64,000 bases of DNA from Pontiella sulfatireligans (GTDB lineage Bacteria > Verrucomicrobiota > Kiritimatiellia > Kiritimatiellales > Pontiellaceae): NCBI RefSeq assembly GCF_900890705.1, contig NZ_CAAHFH010000004.1, forward strand, positions 62,001 through 126,000, written 5' to 3'. Under the pieces are notes generated by a model, which had not been told where the DNA came from, ran no database searches, and saw only the letters and a program-made list of their open reading frames with translations. Below are positions 17,501-28,328 of this stretch, in pieces (position 1 is the first letter of the stretch; every line of letters starts with the position of its first letter). Made by a program: the position numbers and the translations under genes.

Positions 17501-17554
17501 GATTTCTCCAATAAATTGCCAATGAACCACAGGCGTGATCCGCCTGAACTAGAC

Positions 17555-19507
17555 TTAAAGTTTTTCGATGCGGTTGACCTGCAGCACCACGCAGGCCACC
17601 TTGCCGCCGGAGTCGGGATAGGTGATTTCCACCTGGTTGGCGCCGCGAACCATTTCCATCGGAACCGGGAATTCAATCATCCCGAAAAAGTTTTTGCGGC
17701 CGGCCTGGTCATCCCCCGCCCAGTTGTTCGGAATCGGCAATTCGCTGCCGTTAAACTTAATCGACGACGGAAGCACCTGTTTGCCCAGCTCGCGACCGGG
17801 CGACACGCGCAGCACGGCCGAGCCTTTTCCCGTCGGCACATTCACAAACTTAAACGCAACCGGTTCATCTGCAGTGATGTCCTTCAGATATTCCGTGGCA
17901 TACATACGGTGTTCGCGCACGCCGCGTTTCGGAGCGAACCTCTTTTTCAGATCAATCATCAGCAACGCGGCCTCGCCGGATTCGAGCTCCAATGAAGCCG
18001 GAGCCTTGTCCATGGTGCGCTGTCCGAGCACCGGTTTCTTTCCGTTGGTGGTCAGTGTGCGCAACGATATTGCGGCGGCATCTAGCTTTTTCAGGCCGGT
18101 CAAATGGATCGTCTTGGCTTCGACATCCAGATTCATCAGGGCAACATTCAGGCGCTTCCCATCGACCAGCACATGAACCCGCACATCGGGATTGGAGCTG
18201 GCACTTCTGCGCCACTCGCCTTCAACGCCTTTCCAGAACTGATAGAAAAGCGACAGGTCGGTTTCCACAAACGCGCCGTCGGCCGTCTTGCGCCACAGCA
18301 AAAACGGATTGGCCTCGCCGGGCACCGGATCCTTGGTCATGTCATACGTCCACGTGGCGCGGCCGAGGAAAAACGGAATGACTTTAATAAACCGGTCCGG
18401 ATGATCCAGAAAGGTCATCAGCTGCCCCATGGCGGAGTAAAGCATGCCGGCCGAGCGTTCAGCACTGTACGGCAGCGTGCCCATGTTGCCTTTAGGGATC
18501 TTGCCGTATTCAGTAATCATGAGCGGCTTGGCCACGCCGAATTTAATGTGGCTGTAGGAGTCGATCAAATCCATGATCGCCTCCGAGTTGCTGCCGGTGC
18601 GGTTGCGCGGCGAGCCCATCACATTCACGCCGTCGTAGATGTGGTAGGAAAAGAAGTCCATGTTCTCGCCGGCAATATCCATGAACGTTTTCTGCCAGCT
18701 GTCCCAATGCCCAAAGTTCCGGTCTTCCACTTCGACCCACGCCGCGGCGTATCCGCCAACCAGCACCTCGGGGGTCAGCTCCTTCACCCGCTTCGCCACC
18801 ACATTGTGCTGCTCGGACAACGCCTCAACCGTTGTATGAATCTTTTTGGCCTTCACAAACGGCTCGTTGAACACTTCCAAGTAGCGCGGCCGCTCGTCGT
18901 CGGAAAAACCGAGCTTTAGCAGCTGCGCCGTAAATTCCGCAGCGGCGGCGTAGGTACGCGGCCCCCAGGCCGTGAAGGTGTTGTTGCTCATGCCATGCAT
19001 CAGGTCGGGATGCGCACAGAACACCACCTCGCGCATATGCTTCGGGGTCATGCGGAAGTCCTCGACCTCCGCACGATATTTTTTCAAGATTTTTTCCAAC
19101 GACTGGATATCCGGCATATCCGGATTGGACGGATCAGCCGAAACCTCTCCCGCCATCCAGGTGATAAAGCCGCCATCACGTCCATAGCGCGCTTCCAAAA
19201 CATCCTCCAGATAATGGACATCGTTAGCGTCCATATCGATCGAGCCGAATGCTTCGTGGATGGTGATGAACTGGGTCCGGTCGAACTGCGTTACGCCGCC
19301 GATATCGCGCACACAGGCCGGGTTGAGTTTGATCTCAACCGTTTCGGCAAACGTGCACGACGCTAGCAACAAGATTGCGGCGCAGCCGCTCTGGAGTGCG
19401 GAGACCCCGTCTCCGCTATTGAAAGCGCCGACAAAGTCGGACGCACTCCAAGGCGCTTCGCGCAAATTTCTACGAATCCCATCCATTATCGTCATGCCAG
19501 ATTCCAT
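17555..19507 (-). CDS. GH86 beta-agarase/porphyranase with repeat-derived N-terminus
   Basis: 650 residues. The barrel begins at IGGVTQFDRTQFITIHEAFG. The acid/base Glu is in LEVFNEPF and the nucleophile in MITEYGKIPKGN, as in other GH86 proteins. A hydrophobic signal core (AAILLLASCTFAE) is preceded by a 35-residue stretch, part of which is encoded by a REP-like palindrome (19390-19452). The ATG overlaps the stop of the symporter gene as TAATG, so translation is probably coupled and this start is favoured, although MTIM and MDGI are in frame a few codons later. It is likely exported. Confidence 0.88.
   Translation of the reverse strand: MESGMTIMDGIRRNLREAPWSASDFVGAFNSGDGVSALQSGCAAILLLASCTFAETVEIKLNPACVRDIGGVTQFDRTQFITIHEAFGSIDMDANDVHYLEDVLEARYGRDGGFITWMAGEVSADPSNPDMPDIQSLEKILKKYRAEVEDFRMTPKHMREVVFCAHPDLMHGMSNNTFTAWGPRTYAAAAEFTAQLLKLGFSDDERPRYLEVFNEPFVKAKKIHTTVEALSEQHNVVAKRVKELTPEVLVGGYAAAWVEVEDRNFGHWDSWQKTFMDIAGENMDFFSYHIYDGVNVMGSPRNRTGSNSEAIMDLIDSYSHIKFGVAKPLMITEYGKIPKGNMGTLPYSAERSAGMLYSAMGQLMTFLDHPDRFIKVIPFFLGRATWTYDMTKDPVPGEANPFLLWRKTADGAFVETDLSLFYQFWKGVEGEWRRSASSNPDVRVHVLVDGKRLNVALMNLDVEAKTIHLTGLKKLDAAAISLRTLTTNGKKPVLGQRTMDKAPASLELESGEAALLMIDLKKRFAPKRGVREHRMYATEYLKDITADEPVAFKFVNVPTGKGSAVLRVSPGRELGKQVLPSSIKFNGSELPIPNNWAGDDQAGRKNFFGMIEFPVPMEMVRGANQVEITYPDSGGKVACVVLQVNRIEKL
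19390..19452. repeat. REP-like palindrome inside GH86 signal-peptide coding sequence
   Basis: Outer arms TGGAGTGCG (19392-19400) and CGCACTCCA (19442-19450) are perfect. Inner hairpins GCGGAGAC/GTCTCCGC (19398-19416) and CCGAC-AAA-GTCGG (19428-19440) are also perfect. It is read in frame as PWSASDFVGAFNSGDGVSAL before the hydrophobic core of the signal peptide. Confidence 0.85.
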
Positions 19508-21705
19508 TATGTTTCGATCGTTTTACCACGGCGATCTTCAAGTTCCTTTCGGACCTTCGAAAGCCGGTCGTGGGTGAGTGGATACTTCCACATAAGGAGC
19601 AAGCAGATGGCCAGTGCAATCACCGGAGGAAGCGTATAGCAGATGCGCAGGCGCTGCATGGTGCCGGGCGACTGCTTTCTCATGACTTGCTTCTGCTCCA
19701 GGGTCTTGGTCAGACGCTCCAGCGTGACGGCTTCTTCGCCCTCTTTCTCGGCCGCAGGCAACGCCTGATAGGCGGTCGCCGCTTCGATCGCGATCAGAGC
19801 TTTGAGGTTGACCATAGACTCCTGCTCCATCTTCTCGGTCAGGCTTTCGAGAGTGACGGCCTCTTTGCCTTCCTTCTTGGCCGCCGGCAGCGCCGCAAAT
19901 TCAGCCGGTGCTTTACTGGCGACCTCCTCCTTTAGGGTCGCCAGCGCCTTAGTCATGGCTTGCTGCTCCATGGTCAGGTTCAGGCTTTCGAGAGTGACGG
20001 CATCTTTACCTTCCTTCTCGGTTGCAGGCAGCGCCTCGAAAGCGGCTTTAGCTTTAGTTGCAATCTGCTCCTTTATAACAACCTGTTCCTTAAGAACGGC
20101 TTGCAGTTCCACAATCCGGGTCAGGCGTTCGAGGGTGATGCCATCCTTTGCATTGTCTTTGTCATCTTCCTTGTCGGCCGCCAGCAGCGCCTTATAGACC
20201 GCCGCCTTGATGGCCACCTGCTCTTTAGCCTCGTCAATAGCTTGCTGCTCCGTAATCCCTTCAACAGCCTGCAACTCCATTTTCTCGACCAGTTGCTCCA
20301 GGGTAACGGCATCGCCGTCCTCCTTTTCGATGGCCAGCAGCGCTTTATAGGCCGGAGTCTCTTCAACAGCAACCTGCCCTTTAATGACGGACAACTCCTC
20401 GATGGAAACCAGCGACGCGACCTTTTCATTCAGGTTGCTGTCGAACTTGACCACGTTCTGGAGCAGGAGCCCGGACACAATCACGGCCATCGTGATGGCC
20501 ATCTTGTTGACCCAGTTCATGGATGCCGCGATCAATCCTTCGTTGCGTTTTCCGGTTTGGTGTTCATCCCAGTCGCACACATCCGCACGCATGGACAAAA
20601 CCAGCACCCAGAAGCCAACCTCGCCGATCGCCAGGAAGGGCTTCATCACCAACGTGAGCCACGGATGGCCCGGCAGGGTTGTGAAGTAGATACCGACAAA
20701 CGAGAACATCAGCATCGTGACACAGCCCATTAGCATGTGATGCTTGTCATACCGGTCGCCCAGCATCTTGATCCCCCACGCCGCCGCGACAGAGAAGAAG
20801 AAACGCAGGGTGCCGTCAATGCCGCCGAGTATGGCGCCAGCCTGAATTTCACCGCCGTACACATAGTAGACATTGACGAAATAGGCCAGGTTCATGGTGG
20901 CGATGATCGAGAACAAATAGGTGCAAATCGTACCAATGATAATGAGATAAGGTTTGTTCCGGAGAAGCGCTTTGACCCCGGTCCAAAACTCCGTCTTTTC
21001 CTGTTTCTTGGCGATCTCACGATACCGCTCAACGCAGCCAAGGGCAGGAATGATCCCAGCAACAACGACCATCACGGCAATCAGCCAGCTGACCGCGCGA
21101 ACCCCGTTGACCTCGCCGCCGATCCAGGCCTTGGTGGCCAACCACATGGCAAAGGGGAAGATCCAGATGATCCCCAGATTAAACACCTGCTGCACAACGG
21201 AGCGCACCACAAAGATCGAGCTTCGTTCTTTGTAGTCCGGCGTCAGTTCGGCACCAAGCGCTTCGTAGGGAACGGAGAAAATGGAGTAGAATGTGTAGAA
21301 AATCAGCAGTGCAATAAACAGGTAGGCGCTGATTGCCGCCGGTGCCCAGCCTTCCGGAACCATCCAGATGACCGGAAAAAACAGACCGGTCAGAATTGCA
21401 CCGACAAAAATAAACGGTTTGCGTCGTCCGAAACGGCTCTTGCTGCGATCGGACAGCGTACCTACCACGGGGTCGGTAAAGGCATCCCAGCAACGCGCCG
21501 TTCCCATGGCATATCCGACCATTGCCGCTCCCAGCTTCAGGAAATCGACAAAAAAGGCCGTCATGAACATTGACAGACAGACATTGGCATAGTGGTCGGA
21601 GACCACGCCCATGGAATATGCGAATTTCTGGCCGAACGGCACCCGGTCCTCGGGTTTCGTCGCCTCCCTGTTGAGTTCTTTTTCGTGCTCTAGTGCTTCA
21701 GACAT
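19507..21705 (-). CDS. GPH-family sugar:cation symporter with large repeat insertion
   Basis: 732 residues from MSEALEHEKE, with AAGGGA before the ATG. The N-terminal 420 residues are a glycoside-pentoside-hexuronide (MelB-type) symporter. The signature DAFTDPVVGTLSDRSKSRFGRRKPF lies between the second and third helices, and there are eleven predicted membrane segments. Family members are usually about 450-500 residues. Here some 260 hydrophilic, highly charged residues separate helix 11 (ending QNVV) from the last helix (PPVIALAICLLLMW), and they contain five repeats. The carrier probably imports agar oligosaccharides for the cytoplasmic GH117 and GH2 enzymes. Its stop overlaps the start of a GH86 gene. 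Confidence 0.85.
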   Translation of the reverse strand: MSEALEHEKELNREATKPEDRVPFGQKFAYSMGVVSDHYANVCLSMFMTAFFVDFLKLGAAMVGYAMGTARCWDAFTDPVVGTLSDRSKSRFGRRKPFIFVGAILTGLFFPVIWMVPEGWAPAAISAYLFIALLIFYTFYSIFSVPYEALGAELTPDYKERSSIFVVRSVVQQVFNLGIIWIFPFAMWLATKAWIGGEVNGVRAVSWLIAVMVVVAGIIPALGCVERYREIAKKQEKTEFWTGVKALLRNKPYLIIIGTICTYLFSIIATMNLAYFVNVYYVYGGEIQAGAILGGIDGTLRFFFSVAAAWGIKMLGDRYDKHHMLMGCVTMLMFSFVGIYFTTLPGHPWLTLVMKPFLAIGEVGFWVLVLSMRADVCDWDEHQTGKRNEGLIAASMNWVNKMAITMAVIVSGLLLQNVVKFDSNLNEKVASLVSIEELSVIKGQVAVEETPAYKALLAIEKEDGDAVTLEQLVEKMELQAVEGITEQQAIDEAKEQVAIKAAVYKALLAADKEDDKDNAKDGITLERLTRIVELQAVLKEQVVIKEQIATKAKAAFEALPATEKEGKDAVTLESLNLTMEQQAMTKALATLKEEVASKAPAEFAALPAAKKEGKEAVTLESLTEKMEQESMVNLKALIAIEAATAYQALPAAEKEGEEAVTLERLTKTLEQKQVMRKQSPGTMQRLRICYTLPPVIALAICLLLMWKYPLTHDRLSKVRKELEDRRGKTIET
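19675..20403 (-). repeat. Five degenerate repeats coding for the symporter insertion
   Basis: Five units share the pattern A-x-Y/F-x-A-L-x-A-x-K-E-x3-A-V-T-L-E-x-L-x3-M/L-E. Anchor segments are YKALLAIEKEDGDAVTLEQL, YKALLAADKEDDKDNA (with GITLERL), FEALPATEKEGKDAVTLESL, FAALPAAKKEGKEAVTLESL and YQALPAAEKEGEEAVTLERL. Periods are about 50, 51, 47 and 43 residues. The middle to last units are the most alike, suggesting recent tandem duplication. High Glu/Lys/Ala content predicts alpha-helix or coiled coil. Confidence 0.85.
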
Positions 21706-21786
21706 GGCATCCCTTTTTGTTTCAGTTAACAAAACAACATATACACCTTATAGAAGAGTTTCTTCAATGCATTTTCCCATGTTCCT

Positions 21787-23909
21787 TCAATTCCCGCTTC
21801 CCAAGCGATATTCATACATGGTTTTACTGGTTTTTCGGATGGCTTCGACCATTTCCGGATATGGCGTATCGCAAATATCGACCAGCCCGACGTTGTAGTT
21901 TTCCCCGTCCGCGCGGCCGGCAATGTGCTCGTCAACATACTGGAACCAATGCACCCCCACCATCTGGGGATTATCCAATGCGCTGACGACATAGCCCTTG
22001 AACTTTTCGGCCCTTTTTTCATGCGTGTCCGCTTCGCGCAGCCCCGGATGGAAATGGCCCCGCTCGGTTGAACCGAAATGGTATTCGCCAATAATGACCG
22101 GCCGGTCGATAAAATACGGCAGGCGCAAATTACGGATGCTGTGGTGGTATTTGTTGTAGCTGACGACATCGCAATATTTAGATGCCGAAATGGCCGAGGC
22201 ATCGTTGACCCAAGCAAACCGGCAGCCGAGATAGAGATGGTTCGGCGCAGCTGTCTTCAATTCTTCTTTCACGGTTCCAAAATACGTATCGGCCGTTTTC
22301 ACATAAAACTTTTTCAAATCCTCTCCAGCCCGAACCACATCCGGCGTCTCGCGCGACTCCAGCAGCGATTGCCAGGATAGATGCCCGATCCCCCACGCCA
22401 TATTGAGCTTTTCAATGGAGTCATACTTCGCTTTCAGGTCCTTAACAAATTCAACCTTGGCCGGCTGATCCGCCGGGCAGGCCAGCGTTTCGAGCGACAG
22501 CGACATTTGATCGCTGCCCCACGACATTTCATTATCCACATAAAACCCAATGCACCACGGATCCGAGGATTCAACTTTGCGTGCATTCAGGTTTTTCTGG
22601 ATGGCTGCCCGGAACGACGGATCAAACACATCGTGAAACTTGCTCCAGTAACCGCTCGAACCTTCCATCGACCGGTTTCCTTCGATGAAAAAATTAGCGA
22701 CATAAGGGGTGCGCTGCTTCAGATAAAGATCAGGAGCCGCCCAGTTTGCGACGGTGTTCATGCCCCAGCTTTTCAAGCGCTTATGCGCCAAGTCTACAAA
22801 CTGTTCATGCCAGCTTTCGCCATACTTGCGAAACAGATTGGCTTTGTAGGTCTGCTGGATCTTAAACGGAATCTTGTCGGCATAAAAACCGTGCGGCGCC
22901 CAGCTGCTGCGGGAATAGAACTGGCCAAGCGGCTCGTCATCGGCCGGCAGGTTTTCAAAATAGTTTTCGCGGCCCTGCACGCCGGTATAGCCAAAATCCG
23001 AACTCATGCAGGTTGGGCCGTTCGACCAGAACAGCAGCCCGTCCGGATCAACGAACCACCATTTGCCGTCAACCTGCTCCACACGGAAATAACCGGTTGC
23101 TTCACGCTTTGGACCATTTTTCCAGCCACCGTATTTTCCGAGGTTATCGAATCCCGGATGTTTTTTTAGATCTTCATTTTCCAACGCCACCGCTTTTTTG
23201 AAATCCGCGACCGCATGAATCTTTTCTTTCCAGTCCGCATGCTTGTACTGGCCATACTGGTCCACAAACGGGAGGAATCCAGAACCATCAACCTTCTTAA
23301 CGGAACCTTCTGCGCGCAGATTGCCGACGACAAAGGCATGCGGCTGAGAGGTGTTGCCCACAAAAATCTGAATGCGGTCAATCTGAGAAAGATCCATCAG
23401 CTCGATGCCCGGTGCACGGCGCATTCCGACCAGATTCAGCGGCTCTTCAAAAATCCAGTCCTCGGAAGAAAGGCGGATGCTCACTGTTCTGGTCTCCGCC
23501 GGATCGAGAATCTCAAAGCCCTGCGCGTGCTGCGGCGCGTCCTCTTTCTTTTCGTATGGATTGTCTAGGCGAATCCCAACATTGAGCGGCGCGCTGCCGG
23601 CATTGGTTAGATCCACTTTAACCGTATAGCAGCCCCGCAGATCCCAAGGCTTGCCGATTGATCGAAACGTAATACTCGGCCAATCTTCGTTTCCGCCCGT
23701 CTGCACCAAAATGCCGTTGCCGAGGTTGGAGACGATGGTGGTATCGTTATATTCAATCCGCGGATGCAGGGCATCCTGCTTAAGGGAAACCAGCTCAAGC
23801 GGCTGGGCATGTGCCCCCGAAACCAGCAGGCCGATCAGGAAGCAGGCGAGACGCCTGCGGTACGGCTTATGTACCGCAGGCGTCTCGCCTGCCCATGTGC
23901 AACGGAGTT

Positions 23910-23913
<4 letters not shown>
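21787..23913 (-). CDS. GH50 beta-agarase
   Basis: 708 residues. A carbohydrate-binding-like N-terminal domain (to about residue 240) precedes the barrel. The barrel begins at YFRVEQVDGKWWFVDPDGLL and FWSNGPTCMSSDFGYTG, typical of GH50. The acid/base Glu is in YVDNEMSWGS and the nucleophile in IIGEYHFGS. GH50 enzymes release neoagarobiose or neoagarotetraose, which feeds GH117. The ATG overlaps the GH2 stop as ATGA and has GGAG eight bases upstream, so the start is firm. That start forces translation through a palindromic repeat (TWAGETPAVHKPYRRR) before the signal core LACFLIGLLVSGAHA. Confidence 0.88.
23842..23892. repeat. Perfect 22-bp inverted repeat in GH50 signal-peptide coding sequence
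   Basis: Arms 23842-23863 and 23871-23892 are exact reverse complements (each contains GGCGAGACGCCTGCGG or its complement) with a seven-base loop. On the coding strand it is read as AGETPAVHKPYRRR. It is a textbook REP-like element inserted in frame. Confidence 0.92.
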
Positions 23914-26255
<2,342 letters not shown>

Positions 26256-26281
26256 ATGACTTCTCTTCTACTGTGAGGATC

Positions 26282-26354
26282 GCCACAAAGAGGCACAAAA
26301 GGCACGAAGACCTTCTCCTCCGAGTTCTTTGTGTTTTTTGCGCCTCTTTGTGGC
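26282..26354. repeat. Palindromic repeat, GCCACAAAGAGGC type
   Basis: Perfect 13-base arms GCCACAAAGAGGC (26282-26294) and GCCTCTTTGTGGC (26342-26354). Inner blocks AAAAGGCACGAAGA and TTCTTTGTGTTTTTTGCG are also related in inverted order. It lies between the sulfatase stop and the GH2 start. Confidence 0.85.
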
Positions 26355-26381
26355 CATTAATTATTTCGTTGGATTTGTAGA

Positions 26382-28055
26382 TTAATAAGGATCGTTGGGA
26401 CGGAGCTTGATGAGCTCAGCATAGTCGACGATGCCGCACTCTTCGATCCATTTGTCACAAGCCTTGGCGAGGCGCTGCACCATTTCGGGCTTGGCGTCGG
26501 CGAGGTTTTTGGTTTCCGACGGATCGTTTTCGAGATCGTAGAGTTCATAGGCAATGCCGGGAACATCGAGGGTCTGCAGATACCAGCCCGGCTCAATCAG
26601 CAGTTTCCAGCGGCCTTGATAGATCACCGTCTGCTGCCCTTTATCATTGAAAAACAGCGTTTCAGCCGGCTCGCGTTTCTTGCCCACCAAAACCGGCAGC
26701 ATGCTGCGGCCGTCGAGTCCGTCGGTCTTCTTGCCGCGGAAGGTTTTTGGATATGCCGCGCCGGCCAGCTCCAGGCAGGTCGGCATCAGGTCGCCCACCC
26801 ATACCTGCTCGTGGGAGATGGAGTCCGGCTTGATCTTGCCCGGCCAGGCGGCAATGAAGTGCGACTTGGTTCCGCCTTCCCACATCAGCGCCTTCACGCC
26901 GTTATAAGGTGCATTCTGGATCCCCTTGGTGTGTGCCGCTGCACCATTGTCAGAAAAATAGAGGACCAAAGTGTTATCCAGCTCACCGGTCTTCTTCAGC
27001 GTCTGTATGAGGTGGCCAACATTTTCATCGATCTTTTCAATCATAGCCGCATGGATTGCAAACTGCAGCTGCAGCTCATCGCGCTCTTTCGGAAGCCACG
27101 CCTTAAAGTGCTTTGCATCTTCAGGATAGAGCTTTTCTTTTTTAAGGTTCTCTGTCCGGGTCGGACCAATGACGTCCAGATCCCCGTATTTCTTCAAATA
27201 TTTCTGCACCAGCTCTTCCGGTGCCTGGAGCGGCTTATGCGGCGCGCGGTAAGCCACGTACAACATGAACGGCTCTTGCAGCTTGGAAGCATCTTCAATC
27301 ATTTCAACGGCGCGATCCGTTACGCCGTCCGTTGCATAAAACGCTTTGCCGGATTTGCCATGGTTCACGTTGTAATTCATGTCTTTGCGCTTCGAGAAGC
27401 AGTGCATGTTATATTCGCGGTCATACTTCAGCTTGGCCGGGCCGTTGCCTTCCATCATCGGGTGCGCCTGCCCGGGAACAAAGAACAGACTGTTCTGAGC
27501 GCCATACAGGCCGAAATATTCATCGAATCCTCGCTGCATCGGAAGCCCCAGATAATCCTGCTCCATTTCTTCCTGAGTCAGCTCCCAGCCTTCATGATAC
27601 TGCTTCCAGACTTTCTGGGATCCTTCACTGAATTTCATGGTGCTGCCGCCCATGTGCCACTTGCCGGACATCAGGGTGCGGTAGCCCGCCTCCTTCATCA
27701 GCTCGGGCAGCAGCGGGATATCGTAAGGCATTCGCGCACGGTGTGCAGGATACGGCATCTCCCGGCTCCAGTCGCCCACGACGCCGCCGCCAAAGCCCAC
27801 CTTGGCGCAGTCGAGGCCGCTCAGCAGCGAGGCCCGCGTTGGACTGCACCGGCCGTTGGTGTAGAAGTTGCTCAGGCGCATCCCCTTCTTCGCCAGTTTA
27901 TCCAGGTTCGGCGTATCAATCTCGCCGCCATAGCAGCCGAGGTCCGAATAGCCTGAATCGTCCGACATGATGATGACCATGTTGGGGCGCTCGGCCGCCA
28001 TCACGGCAACCGCCGCTAAAAACGCCATTCCCATGGCAAAAAACTGTTTATTCAT
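26382..28055 (-). CDS. Sulfatase, S1 family, exported
   Basis: 557 residues with signal peptide MNKQFFAMGMAFLAAVAVMA. Metal site NMVIIMSDDSGYSD, formylglycine motif Cys70-S-P-T-R-ASLLSGL, GKWHMGG, YFSDNGAAAH and a C-terminal YELYDLENDPSETKNLAD. It resembles the arylsulfatase AtsA branch. GGAGG lies before the ATG, a strong ribosome site. It is the most upstream sulfatase of the agar locus and precedes GH2 and GH50. Position specificity is unknown. Confidence 0.9.
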   Translation of the reverse strand: MNKQFFAMGMAFLAAVAVMAAERPNMVIIMSDDSGYSDLGCYGGEIDTPNLDKLAKKGMRLSNFYTNGRCSPTRASLLSGLDCAKVGFGGGVVGDWSREMPYPAHRARMPYDIPLLPELMKEAGYRTLMSGKWHMGGSTMKFSEGSQKVWKQYHEGWELTQEEMEQDYLGLPMQRGFDEYFGLYGAQNSLFFVPGQAHPMMEGNGPAKLKYDREYNMHCFSKRKDMNYNVNHGKSGKAFYATDGVTDRAVEMIEDASKLQEPFMLYVAYRAPHKPLQAPEELVQKYLKKYGDLDVIGPTRTENLKKEKLYPEDAKHFKAWLPKERDELQLQFAIHAAMIEKIDENVGHLIQTLKKTGELDNTLVLYFSDNGAAAHTKGIQNAPYNGVKALMWEGGTKSHFIAAWPGKIKPDSISHEQVWVGDLMPTCLELAGAAYPKTFRGKKTDGLDGRSMLPVLVGKKREPAETLFFNDKGQQTVIYQGRWKLLIEPGWYLQTLDVPGIAYELYDLENDPSETKNLADAKPEMVQRLAKACDKWIEECGIVDYAELIKLRPNDPY

Positions 28056-28328
28056 TTTCTTCCTCCAGGTTCAATGGCCGGCGCCGTGCGACACATTGCC
28101 CGTGATTCGTTATCGCATCAACCTGTCAACCGCCACTTCACTCTCGTTATGCTCTTTTTTCCTATAGGAGCAGACAGGCTATATTAAATTGAAAACCGTG
28201 GATACCTGACCAAATGGCCGATACGGAAAAGGACCGGAACAAGCTGGCCGGGTTTGTTTCACGGCGCGACGCTGACCTAGAAGCGGGTCAACCGAATACC
28301 ATTAGGAAGCGCTCCACTCATAGCAACT
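28056..28328. other. Intergenic region upstream of sulfatase, possible promoter region
   Basis: A 273-base non-coding stretch between the GH86 gene and the sulfatase. It contains GAAAAGGACC (28216-28225) and CTATAGGA, both also found in related form (AAAAGGACC, TATAGGA) in the region upstream of 34,788. No clear -35/-10 pair was found. Confidence 0.4.

Noticed and set aside
16361..17995. 544-codon plus-strand ORF
   Set aside because: It spans the antisense of two GH86 genes and their junction; no motif supports it.
20000..20403. Repeat stretch as a CRISPR array
   Set aside because: The repeats are degenerate, in frame and part of a coding sequence, with no constant direct repeat or unique spacers.
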